Below, one piece after another: positions 16,601 to 23,119 of a stretch of DNA of 36,379 bases. This DNA is from Prevotella sp. UBA1104 (GTDB taxonomy: Bacteria > Bacteroidota > Bacteroidia > Bacteroidales > Bacteroidaceae): the NCBI GenBank assembly GCA_002314055.1, contig DCBP01000085.1, positions 1 through 36,379 of the forward strand, written 5' to 3'. Numbering within the stretch: the stretch's first letter is position 1; each line of letters begins with the position of its first letter. The translations under genes were made by a program, and so were the position numbers. A model generated the notes under the pieces. It saw nothing but the letters and a program-made list of their open reading frames with translations. It did no database searches and was not told the DNA's origin.

Positions 16601-17047
16601 AGCAACGACACGGAGACGCTGGGCACGATGACAATCTACGGCACTCTGTGCAAGACATACACCACTACCGACGGGGTGAACTCCATTATCGACGGCAGAC
16701 CGACATTGAAGGGCGGCAACTGCTACATAATGAAGAACAACGTGATGTATCAGGTGCCCGATATGCCGAATGGCTACGGACTTAGGGGTCTGCGCTGCTG
16801 GTTTGAATATACCGACCCGACGACAGGACAGTCTGTAGACCTGAGCCAACTGAAGCTCAACATCAACGGCATTGAGGATGACGCCACGAGCATCAGCGAC
16901 ATCACTGCAAACGACGGCATCCAGACTATCGACAGATTTGCCGACGGCATATATTCTGTCAGTGGCGAAAGGATTGCCGGTGCAAACAACCTGTCTGCGC
17001 TGCCAAAGGGAATATATATAGTGAATGGAAAGAAATTTATAAAGTAA
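13700..17047 (+). CDS. Large multi-domain secreted protein, T9SS-like C terminus (copy 1)
   Basis: This 1115-residue protein begins with a signal peptide ending near AFA-DD (residue 30); Met1 or Met6 (13715) may be the start. A ricin/beta-trefoil-like segment follows (FMLYNVGQKKFLNIGGYWGT at 81-100). Around 545-700 a segment with DPNFERES, GRGRLYQD and GWYTIQCGGM resembles galactose-binding-like surface domains. Then comes a module WNTIILPVALTETQVKEAFG ... PYIIKP, and a C-terminal tail GIYSVSGERI ... LPKGIYIVNGKKFIK resembling a T9SS type A sorting domain. The whole is paralogous to the protein at 29117-32656. No catalytic motif is evident. Carbohydrate or host-glycan binding is an inference. 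Confidence 0.85.
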   Translation: MSDINMNTIQYTIIAAASAMFSLHAMPAFADDNNDTNEENTEISVHVAEKLDEMEGIKLSPETFKNYITNGQPRTDASKIFMLYNVGQKKFLNIGGYWGTHATLKDVAHLFWLQRRNATKEKHTCYLRYPLTENTTTGGTTTDNYLSNILNLNSLQVGSAQGDGRSNATYNYVRLVSTDGTSENLFDEGYAPKGNKFTEQVTNFDQNTQSIEAKIDLSTCKTGVVENILSVGNKIAAWGAEDATYNLHIYYRISDNELEIDYVSKKINNGTKIKIKSIDPATLLTLKLSKNGLYVNGNLVSELAVAHIPVIKYDEKLAGDIVRFAKNTDGSFTIDKNGYYVIDQENGSGIMGDYDDYLYAYESKSENKQTYFISSAFQKSGAAEKEGNYLARTAYDSGAAQYGSVGLYADRSVLNKYLQEGQWSIGPVDEQEGVYTFSITFTKGHEYYVQELDASEGKGFKDVRKTAETDTQMFMQATSEYVKSSNLKDNNGNYYNDLTGENIKTLTGVELLTTTPAELGSNAANAYWKIISMADYYKLLDTESSQMKGEVDLTFMLADPNFERESARLTQWTNDGLEDTGTLKIGLDTYYKTNPKDEKYTNTYNDNSTALNNMLSNHGRALGAMIYNGGRGRLYQDAKVYRPGWYTIQCGGMTNANGKLFVQRVDNNQVSEPVMKTLTNLTDDDIAKFKKPSAHQLGWPYTDGMPMYNAVLEINDLNLNDGKYVEKYKNSVKIFIREASDDKPVTLRFGVEVAEEASLVPLLEDETGDDTTNKTVSTKDEMTIFDDFHLLFNGVDEQPDLVLSENWTDLDYIEKAKYTYDLQPLHLERTFSKGENGNNWNTIILPVALTETQVKEAFGENTKLAKLYALTDKNILFTYEEPNANGVLLRAYTPYIIKPDKEKGSSTKHNVDITLNDGSTVSKEVGENHFDFGAVTLSGKKQKNETTDEYYYPISSNYPNYVASYATSNDTETLGTMTIYGTLCKTYTTTDGVNSIIDGRPTLKGGNCYIMKNNVMYQVPDMPNGYGLRGLRCWFEYTDPTTGQSVDLSQLKLNINGIEDDATSISDITANDGIQTIDRFADGIYSVSGERIAGANNLSALPKGIYIVNGKKFIK

Positions 17048-17115
17048 GTGTCGAATTTTAGTTTTCTAATATTAAACTTTCCGATAAGAATTATTATATT
17101 GTCAGATTTTTTTTG

Positions 17116-17124
17116 TAAGTTTGC
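17116..17124 (+). promoter_or_regulatory. Promoter -7 element upstream of the small lipoprotein gene
   Basis: TAAGTTTGC matches TAnnTTTG and lies about 30 nt before the ATG at 17155, so the lipoprotein gene can be transcribed separately from the large gene before it. A convincing -33 TTTG is not seen. Confidence 0.55.
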
Positions 17125-17154
17125 ACGTCATAAATGGTATAAACAAAAACAGAA

Positions 17155-17781
17155 ATGAAGATTAAAACTATTTTAATGGCAATGTTTGCCATAGTATTCG
17201 GCATGTCGCTTTCAGCATGCAGTGATGATGATGACAACAGCAAGTCTAAGAGCATGCAGATAGACCACGTGAAACTCGTGGCAAAATACAGTATGTCGCA
17301 AGACCTTGCCGACTTCGTGCGAGTAACGATAAACGGAACGGTATTGGAGAGTGACGGATTTACCAAGACTTATCAAGGTGTGTACGGTACTACGGCTGAG
17401 CAGACTTTGGAGATTCCGTTGCTTAAGGCTCCTGGCAAGATAGAGGAATATATCAGCGACGACGACGAAATTCTGGATGCGCCGGAGATTAAGAAGAGCG
17501 AATACCATTTCTCATACAACCTTTCATACTCTTTGGTTAAAGTGATGAAAGACGGAAAAGAGGTTTTTATCGACGACAACATCTATAACGGCACCAAGGA
17601 GACAAGCAGCGTAACAGTGAAAAACGATGACGGTACCAAGGTTTCTGAAAGAGCCGTAAAGGATGCCCTGGCTGAAATTAAAGCCGACATGCTCAAGGAG
17701 CGCAACAAGAAATTTTATGTGGAGATCGTAAAGACTGGCAACGACAGTATGGACGAGGTTAAGATTACTAAGATAAACTGA
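17155..17781 (+). CDS. Lipoprotein of unknown function
   Basis: A 208-residue protein with a clear lipoprotein signal peptide (LSAC, Cys22) followed by an acidic DDDDNS linker of the kind that promotes surface export of Bacteroidetes lipoproteins. The rest looks beta-rich in the middle (HFSYNLSYSLVKVM) with a helical, lysine-rich stretch (AVKDALAEIKADMLKERNKK) before the last strand. I do not recognise a domain. It follows the large secreted protein by 107 nt on the same strand, has its own promoter-like element, and is closed by a terminator at 17814-17858. Confidence 0.85.
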   Translation: MKIKTILMAMFAIVFGMSLSACSDDDDNSKSKSMQIDHVKLVAKYSMSQDLADFVRVTINGTVLESDGFTKTYQGVYGTTAEQTLEIPLLKAPGKIEEYISDDDEILDAPEIKKSEYHFSYNLSYSLVKVMKDGKEVFIDDNIYNGTKETSSVTVKNDDGTKVSERAVKDALAEIKADMLKERNKKFYVEIVKTGNDSMDEVKITKIN

Positions 17782-17813
17782 TTAGGTCAGTAATATTTTT
17801 TAAAACACAATCA

Positions 17814-17858
17814 TGCAGGAGACAGAGCTTATAGAAATAGGCTTTTGCCTCCTGTTTT
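17814..17858 (+). terminator. Terminator after the lipoprotein gene
   Basis: CAGGAG (17816-17821) pairs with CTCCTG (17849-17854), with additional internal pairing between GAGCTTAT and ATAGGCTT, followed by TTTT. It lies 33 nt after the stop codon. Confidence 0.65.
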
Positions 17859-17916
17859 CGTATTTACGAAATAAGCAACTGCTGTAAGTTGCAAAAGAAA
17901 ATGTTTTTCGGTCATT

Positions 17917-18007
17917 TTACCCTCACACCCTCACACATAACCTCTGGAGCCCCTGTTTATCGGTGTTTCAAGGTGTGAGGGTAAGTGTGAGGGGTGGTGA
18001 GGGTAGG
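17917..18007. repeat. Inverted clusters of the GTGTGAGGG motif
   Basis: The left side reads ACCCTCACACCCTCACAC and the right side carries GGTGTGAGGGTA, GTGTGAGGGG and GGTGAGGGTA, so that two or three copies of GTGTGAGGG face copies of its complement across about 35 nt. No coding potential is apparent. It lies in the gap between the lipoprotein and the phosphoesterase genes and may be a dispersed repeat or a protein-binding array. Confidence 0.65.
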
Positions 18008-18057
18008 CTGTTTTATCAATTAATTCTAATAACAGTAACAAGAAGACGATATTTTTC

Positions 18058-18066
18058 TTAAATTTG
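18058..18066 (+). promoter_or_regulatory. Promoter -7 element of the phosphoesterase gene
   Basis: TAAATTTGC matches TAnnTTTG and lies 30 nt before the ATG at 18097. The -33 region is not well conserved. Confidence 0.55.
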
Positions 18067-18096
18067 CATTGAGAAACAAAAGAACAACTTACGTAA

Positions 18097-19875
18097 ATGA
18101 AAATAAAGTATATCATAATATCTGTCGTCGCCTTGGCATGCACCGCCATAGCTGTAGCTTTTGCCATGAAGATTCTACAGAAAAAAGCTGCTGACGCATC
18201 TCCCGCAAGGCAAAAGCGAACAACAATAGTAAAGCGAACTGCTAAGCCGAAGCCGAAAATGCAGAAAAAGCCGACCGACTCTATTGCCGTACAGCCCAAG
18301 ACGATGCCTTTTATCCGCGGAATACTGCGCGATACTGACGGCAAGCCTGTTGCTGGCGTTATGGTTAGCAACGGCATAGAATGTACGCTTACGGATTCTC
18401 TCGGAGAATATAAGCTGAAAAACGACCCCGCGGCGCGTTTCGTCTTCTATTCCGTGCCTTCATACTGCGAAGTACCGGTACATTCAGCCACTGACCGCAC
18501 TGCAAATTTCTACCTGCCGATTTTAAAAAACAAGTTTAGATACAATTTCACGCTGACCCGTCTGCCGGGCGGTTCGGAAACGAACTACAGGATGATTGTT
18601 ATCGGCGACCCTCAGGTTACCAATGCCTTTAATCCATACTATAACACTCCCGACGACAACGACATAGAAATGAGCGATGTGGAAAGGTTTGCCACTGAAA
18701 CGATGGTCGATATACGGCGGACGATACGTGCGCTGCCACAGGGTACTCCGGTCTACGGACTGAGTATGGGCGACGACGTGCAATATTATGGAGGATACAA
18801 TCCTATGCTCGAACGACAGATAAGGGAGGCTCTCGGTTCATCGGAGATGCGCCTGTTTTCTGTAATCGGAAACCACGACCAGGATGGCAACCCCGAATAT
18901 CTGCATAAGTGGGAGGAGAACTGGGGACCGACTGACTATTCTTTCGACCGCGGCGAGGAACACTATGTTTGCTTCAACAACGTGCAGTTCCTTCGGAAGG
19001 GAGGGTATTATTCTCCGGGCGAACTCACAGACCGCCAGATGAAATGGCTACAGCAAGACCTTTCGCTTACGCCAAAGACGAAGAAAGTAATTCTATGCTA
19101 TCATATCCCGTTGACCTTCGGCAACAGTCCGTTCCATCTTGCCACTCCTGTAGGCAATGCCGGAGAAAAGGGACATTATGCCTCGTCGCGCTTGTCTGCA
19201 CTGCTCTCCATGCTCATGGAATTCCGCGGCTATGAACTGTTCTGCGGACATACGCATTTTGCCATCAACCACGAGATTGAACACGAGGGACACCACGTGC
19301 TCGAACACTGTCATGCCGCTGCATGCGGAAATATATGGCAGTCGAACGTAAATATCTGCGGCACGCCAAACGGATATTACGTTTACTCGTTTAGCGGCAC
19401 ACGTCTCCGCAACTGCTATTATAAGGGAACTTTCTGGGATGCACACAAGCAGATGACGCTCTTTCGTGCAGATACCGACTTCAACGGCGAGTCGTATGCT
19501 GCCGACTGGAATCTGCCTCGAGGCAAGAATATAATAATAGCTAATGTGTTTAATGCCGACTCCCGCTGGCGTGTCTACGCCGAGGAAAACGGAGTGGAGC
19601 ATCCTATGCAGCGCATAGACTCTAAGGGGCAGGATGCCTTTGCTACCGGATACCACCATAAGTATGAGGTGGCAACAAGTTTCCGGTTCATCAGTAAGCA
19701 AAACAGCTATCTCATAATGAACCACCTGTATTATTACGAACCGAAACATCCCGATTCTGATATCATGATTATCGCCCGCGACCCTTACGGAAATGTTTTC
19801 CGGGAATCGCTCGATGAAGTGGTAACGGAGCCGTTTTATAACTATGCCCACTATTATAAGGAAGAGAAGAATTAA
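18097..19875 (+). CDS. Membrane-anchored calcineurin-like metallophosphoesterase
   Basis: A 592-residue predicted envelope phosphoesterase. An uncleaved-looking hydrophobic segment (6-23) and a Lys/Pro-rich linker (29-69) precede an N-terminal beta domain (about 72-155) that resembles the MetallophosN module. The metal-binding motifs follow in the expected order: GDPQ (Asp171, Gln173), MGDD (Asp226), GNHD (Asn259, His260), CYHIP (His336) and GHTH (His385, His387). A C-terminal domain (about 440-592) matches the extra C-terminal module of Bacteroidetes calcineurin-like proteins. The substrate cannot be told from sequence. It is transcribed alone from a nearby promoter and converges with kduI. 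Confidence 0.9.
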   Translation: MKIKYIIISVVALACTAIAVAFAMKILQKKAADASPARQKRTTIVKRTAKPKPKMQKKPTDSIAVQPKTMPFIRGILRDTDGKPVAGVMVSNGIECTLTDSLGEYKLKNDPAARFVFYSVPSYCEVPVHSATDRTANFYLPILKNKFRYNFTLTRLPGGSETNYRMIVIGDPQVTNAFNPYYNTPDDNDIEMSDVERFATETMVDIRRTIRALPQGTPVYGLSMGDDVQYYGGYNPMLERQIREALGSSEMRLFSVIGNHDQDGNPEYLHKWEENWGPTDYSFDRGEEHYVCFNNVQFLRKGGYYSPGELTDRQMKWLQQDLSLTPKTKKVILCYHIPLTFGNSPFHLATPVGNAGEKGHYASSRLSALLSMLMEFRGYELFCGHTHFAINHEIEHEGHHVLEHCHAAACGNIWQSNVNICGTPNGYYVYSFSGTRLRNCYYKGTFWDAHKQMTLFRADTDFNGESYAADWNLPRGKNIIIANVFNADSRWRVYAEENGVEHPMQRIDSKGQDAFATGYHHKYEVATSFRFISKQNSYLIMNHLYYYEPKHPDSDIMIIARDPYGNVFRESLDEVVTEPFYNYAHYYKEEKN

Positions 19876-19899
19876 ATCAACCTGTATGGTTGGAAATCA

Positions 19900-20006
19900 T
19901 AGTAGGTGCGGTGTCTCACCGCACAACAAAGAATGAGATATAGCATTTTCAGGCTAAAATAGTTATACTTTTCTTGCTGCTGTGCGGTGAGACACCGCAC
20001 CTACTA
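19900..20006. repeat. Perfect 26-bp inverted repeat whose arms are themselves palindromes
   Basis: TAGTAGGTGCGGTGTCTCAC... (19900-19925) is the exact complement of 19981-20006. Each arm also contains the perfect hairpin GTGCGGTG-TCT-CACCGCAC. The 55-nt spacer has no clear gene. The element sits between the convergent phosphoesterase and kduI genes and has no T tract, so it looks like a REP/MITE-like palindromic element rather than a simple terminator. Confidence 0.85.
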
Positions 20007-20098
20007 CATTGAGCATCATTTATTGATAATCTGAACTGTGATTTTCCAATCGTGCAGCTCGAATTAAATCCGGAACTTGAAACATTAACTATATAAAA

Positions 20099-20142
20099 GA
20101 AAAAGGAAAGAGATGAAATTTTTCCACCTCTTTCCTTTTTTC
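20099..20142. terminator. Bidirectional terminator between convergent genes
   Basis: GAAAAAGGAAAGAG (20099-20112) pairs with CTCTTTCCTTTTTTC (20128-20142) around a 15-nt loop. A-rich and T-rich arms provide U tracts on both strands. It is 33 nt beyond the kduI stop and can also end phosphoesterase transcripts. Confidence 0.85.
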
Positions 20143-20174
20143 ATGTATCTTAGCCTAATCAGACTGAATATTTT

Positions 20175-21131
20175 TTACTTCATGTCAACATACGGAATCT
20201 TGTCCATATCGCCATAGTCAAGGTTCTCGCCACCCATGCCCCATACAAACATGTAGTTGCTTGTTGCCGAAGCGCAGTGAACGCTCCATTCCGGCGACAT
20301 CACAGCCTGCTCGTTGTGCAGCCAAAGCACACGGGTCTCCTGTGGCTCTCCCATGAAATGGGCAATAGTGTTACCCTCTGGCAGATTGAAATAATAGTAA
20401 GCCTCTACACGGCGTCCGTGGGTGTGAGCCGGCATCGTGTTCCATACAGAACCCGGAGCAAGCTCGGTAAGTCCCATCTGCAGCTGACAAGGTCCGCCCT
20501 TTCCTCCGTTCTTCTCAGAAAGAACGTTGTTCACGATGAGCTGGTTGATAACGCGGTCGTTGCTCTCTTCCATCTTTCCGGCATGGAAACTGTTGGAGTT
20601 CAAGCACTTCAGCTTCTTCGCACGTGCTGCATCGTTGCATACAATCATCTGTGTAGGATAAGCCTTGTGGGCTGTTGTAGAGTTAAGGTAGAACTTTGCA
20701 GGATTCTGTGCATCCTTGCTGGCAAAGGTAATGTCCTTCGAACCGCGTCCTACATAGAGGGCATCCTTGAAGTGCAGCTCATACTGCTTGCCGTCTACAG
20801 TTACGATACCTATGCCCTTGCTGGTGTTGATGATTCCAAGCTCGCGGTTGTAGCAGAAGTATGGAGCCTTCAGAGGGTCGATAGTCTCAAGTTTCAGAAC
20901 TGTTCCTACTGGCATCGCACCGCCGAATACAACGCGGTCGTACATAGAGTAAGTGAAATGGATCTTGTTTGCCTCCATAACCTTCTCCATGGTGAAAGCA
21001 CTGCGCAGACGGTTGGTATCGTAGGTCTTTACATCCTGAGGATTGCAAGCCGTCTGGATTTTGTAGTCTGTCTGTGCGTTGGCACACAGAGCTGTAGCCA
21101 TGATGGCTACTGATAAGATTATCTTTTTCAT
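20175..21131 (-). CDS. kduI: 5-keto-4-deoxyuronate isomerase with predicted signal peptide
   Basis: KduI interconverts 5-keto-4-deoxyuronate and 2,5-diketo-3-deoxygluconate in degradation of pectin and other uronate polymers. The 318-residue protein aligns along its length with KduI: DTNRLRSAFTMEKV, RELGIINTSKGIGIVTVDG, KDALYVGRGSKDITFAS, GLTELAPGSVWNTMPAHTH, HNEQAVMSPEWSVH and FVWGMGGEN. Expected zinc ligands are present: His236, His238, Glu243 and His285. Residues 1-20 (MKKIILSVAIMATALCANAQ) form a classical signal peptide, unlike the cytosolic enzyme of E. coli, so a periplasmic location is predicted. The start at 21131 is chosen because it begins this signal peptide; an upstream Met lies at 21158. 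It is the last gene of a unit with a PTS-type permease. Confidence 0.93.
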   Translation of the reverse strand: MKKIILSVAIMATALCANAQTDYKIQTACNPQDVKTYDTNRLRSAFTMEKVMEANKIHFTYSMYDRVVFGGAMPVGTVLKLETIDPLKAPYFCYNRELGIINTSKGIGIVTVDGKQYELHFKDALYVGRGSKDITFASKDAQNPAKFYLNSTTAHKAYPTQMIVCNDAARAKKLKCLNSNSFHAGKMEESNDRVINQLIVNNVLSEKNGGKGGPCQLQMGLTELAPGSVWNTMPAHTHGRRVEAYYYFNLPEGNTIAHFMGEPQETRVLWLHNEQAVMSPEWSVHCASATSNYMFVWGMGGENLDYGDMDKIPYVDMK

Positions 21132-21166
21132 TATTATATTTACTGTATAGTTATACACTTAGCTGT

Positions 21167-21274
21167 TTAACCATTTAACCATTTCTTACCCTTGGGGGTA
21201 TTTAGCCACAGAAGGAATCCTCCGCCAAATATGATGCAGAGAATAAATAAAAAACTTAAACCACTTATATACAT
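21167..21274 (-). CDS. 35-residue single-pass membrane microprotein
   Basis: Reads MYISGLSFLFILCIIFGGGF followed by LLWLNTPKGKKWLNG. A hydrophobic helix (about 5-24) is followed by a basic C-terminal tail, which predicts an N-out/C-in topology. Its ATG overlaps the TGA of the 68-residue gene by one base (TGATG), which implies translational coupling, and kduI begins 35 nt further on. It resembles no family I can name. The overlap and the position inside the operon are the evidence for a real gene. Confidence 0.6.
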   Translation of the reverse strand: MYISGLSFLFILCIIFGGGFLLWLNTPKGKKWLNG

Positions 21275-21480
21275 CACTTTAAAAACTTGTTTCCGATACC
21301 TGCAAATATTACAGTTACTATAACTCCCAAAATAACTCCCAACCAATCGAGAAAACTGTTCTTTGCCAGCAAGGGTGTTAAACCGCCCAATGCAGACGCT
21401 GCAAATGTAAGTTTCCCTAAGTCAAAGAAGAAAGAGGCAATTTTCTCCTTCCTTACTCGTTCTTTCTCCTCCTTAGTCAT
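21274..21480 (-). CDS. 68-residue two-helix membrane protein
   Basis: A charged cytosolic start (MTKEEKERVRKEKIASFFFD) is followed by two hydrophobic segments (about 22-38 and 45-64). It overlaps the end of the PTS IIC gene by 8 nt and overlaps the next 35-residue gene by one base, so all are probably translated together. The family is not recognised. A role in assembly or regulation of the permease is possible but purely inferred from position. Confidence 0.75.
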   Translation of the reverse strand: MTKEEKERVRKEKIASFFFDLGKLTFAASALGGLTPLLAKNSFLDWLGVILGVIVTVIFAGIGNKFLK

Positions 21481-22858
21481 TCTGCTCTTTCTTTATGGCA
21501 TTTGCCATTCTATCCTCCTTCACGATTCTTCTGTTGTTGATAAACATCAGGGCGAGGGTGATGATGGCAAGAACTCCCATACCTACATACTCGAGCTTCA
21601 CGCCGCAGTAGATGAGCCATCCGATGAGGGATGATGCAAAGTCGAGGGCTCCGCCTGAGAAACCTTGTGGTATCTCGGCTGCCTTGTCGCCTGTTGCCTC
21701 AAACACGTGCTGGGCTGCCATGGTGAAGTCGGGTGCCATATCGGTAACGAAATACAGACCGATGATGAGGGCTATGAGTCCTACGATGAGGGTCTTCACC
21801 ACATTACCCTTTGTAAACGGCAACACCATAGGGAAGAGATAGAACATTCCGGCAAGTGAAGCGAGCGGCAAGAACTGGTTGCCGGGCAGGAATACTGCCA
21901 GAGCGAGGATTACGGGGATAAGGATGATAGAAACGACGAGTGTCGTCGGATGTCCGATAACGAGTGCCGGACTCATGCCGATATGCACCTTCTTGCCGTT
22001 GAATTTCTTCTTTACCAGCTCCTGTGTCTTCTCTGAGATTGGTTTCAGTCCCTCGATAAAGAGCGAGGTGATACGGGGAATGAGTTCCATAACGGCTCCC
22101 ATGGTAACACCGAGGAACAGGATTTTCTTTATGTCGAGCTGTGCTGCCCAACCGATAAGCATTCCTACGATTACTCCGAGAACGAGCGGTTCGCCGAGAA
22201 CACCGAATTTCTTTTTCAGTCCCTCGGCATCGATATCGAGCTTAGAGAATCCCGGAATGAGGTTCAGCACCTTGTCTATGACGATTGCAAACGGCATGAA
22301 GCTCTGGCAGAACGGCTGCGGAATGGATATTCCCTCAAGGTCATAGTATTTCTGGAATCGCTCTGCCGTCAGGTCGGCGCATACCAATGTTATGATATAG
22401 CACACGATGGCTGCGAAATATCCCCAAAGGAGGCTCTCGCCCATCACGAAGTATGCCACGGCACCGATAAAGGCAAAGTGCCAGTAGTTCCATAGGTCGA
22501 TATTCACCGTGCGTGTGGTCTTCGTTACAAGCATCAGAAAGTTCACACCGAGACAGATAGGGATAATCAGTGCGCCCACGGCGGTGTTGTATGCTACGGC
22601 TGCGGCTGCAGGCCAACCCATATCGAATACGTTTAGCTGCAAGTGGTAAATGTCGGAGATACCTTTCAGCGGGTCATTGAAATTTGTCGTAAGCAGGGCT
22701 GTAACAACACCGAGCCCTACGAATCCTACACCTACGAAAAGTCCCGACTTCAGGGCTTTTCCGAATTTCATGCCGATGCACAGTCCGATGACGGTGAAGA
22801 TAATCGGCATCATAACGCTTGCTCCTAAACTGATAATGTAACTGAATACTTGTTCCAT
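21473..22858 (-). CDS. Orphan PTS IIC permease, galactitol (GatC) type
   Basis: A 461-residue polytopic membrane protein matching the EIIC-GAT family: GADLTAERF-like cytosolic loop, NYWHFAFIGAVAYF, IVIDKVLNLIPG, and MSPALVIGHPTTLVVSIILI. In a classical system IIC would work with IIA, IIB, HPr and enzyme I to phosphorylate the sugar. No such genes are present here, and the next functional gene is kduI. This suggests a permease for uronate-derived ketoses or unsaturated sugars used without phosphorylation. A good promoter (22987-23019) lies upstream. The family is firm, the substrate is inference. Confidence 0.88.
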   Translation of the reverse strand: MEQVFSYIISLGASVMMPIIFTVIGLCIGMKFGKALKSGLFVGVGFVGLGVVTALLTTNFNDPLKGISDIYHLQLNVFDMGWPAAAAVAYNTAVGALIIPICLGVNFLMLVTKTTRTVNIDLWNYWHFAFIGAVAYFVMGESLLWGYFAAIVCYIITLVCADLTAERFQKYYDLEGISIPQPFCQSFMPFAIVIDKVLNLIPGFSKLDIDAEGLKKKFGVLGEPLVLGVIVGMLIGWAAQLDIKKILFLGVTMGAVMELIPRITSLFIEGLKPISEKTQELVKKKFNGKKVHIGMSPALVIGHPTTLVVSIILIPVILALAVFLPGNQFLPLASLAGMFYLFPMVLPFTKGNVVKTLIVGLIALIIGLYFVTDMAPDFTMAAQHVFEATGDKAAEIPQGFSGGALDFASSLIGWLIYCGVKLEYVGMGVLAIITLALMFINNRRIVKEDRMANAIKKEQND

Positions 22859-22986
22859 TTTGTTTCTTTGTTCTTTTATGTTATTAGTTCATATTCATGT
22901 ACGTCTTCTCGCCATGACAGTACATAAGTAAACTTTGTTCCGCTTGTTTGGCATAATGAAAACGTTTGTATTTTCGCAGATACGGG

Positions 22987-23019
22987 GCAAAGTTAGTAAA
23001 TATTATCATAATCAACAAA
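22987..23019 (-). promoter_or_regulatory. Promoter of the PTS IIC-kduI operon
   Basis: The minus strand reads TTTG (23016-23019), a 20-nt spacer and TAACTTTGC (22987-22995). This leaves a leader of roughly 120 nt before the IIC start, long enough for regulation. Confidence 0.7.
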
Positions 23020-23051
23020 TTTATAATAATTTATAACATTTAAGTGTATGA

Positions 23052-23096
23052 ATAGAAAAAGGCTCCTGCACGGAATTTTATCCCTGTGCAGGAGCC
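23052..23096 (-). terminator. Terminator of the FN3/anchor-J surface protein gene
   Basis: GGCTCCTGCAC (23061-23071) pairs exactly with GTGCAGGAGCC (23086-23096). On the minus strand the stem is followed by TTTTTC, giving a canonical terminator 24 nt past the stop codon. Confidence 0.88.
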
Positions 23097-23119
23097 ACTT
23101 CAAATGCAAGTGTCTTTAA

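Noticed and set aside
19926..19980. Insertion sequence or gene between the arms of the nested palindrome
   Set aside because: The spacer is only 55 nt, with no reading frame or transposase remnant.
20277..21113. Plus-strand open frame of 278 codons opposite kduI
   Set aside because: Antisense shadow; the KduI assignment on the other strand is strong.
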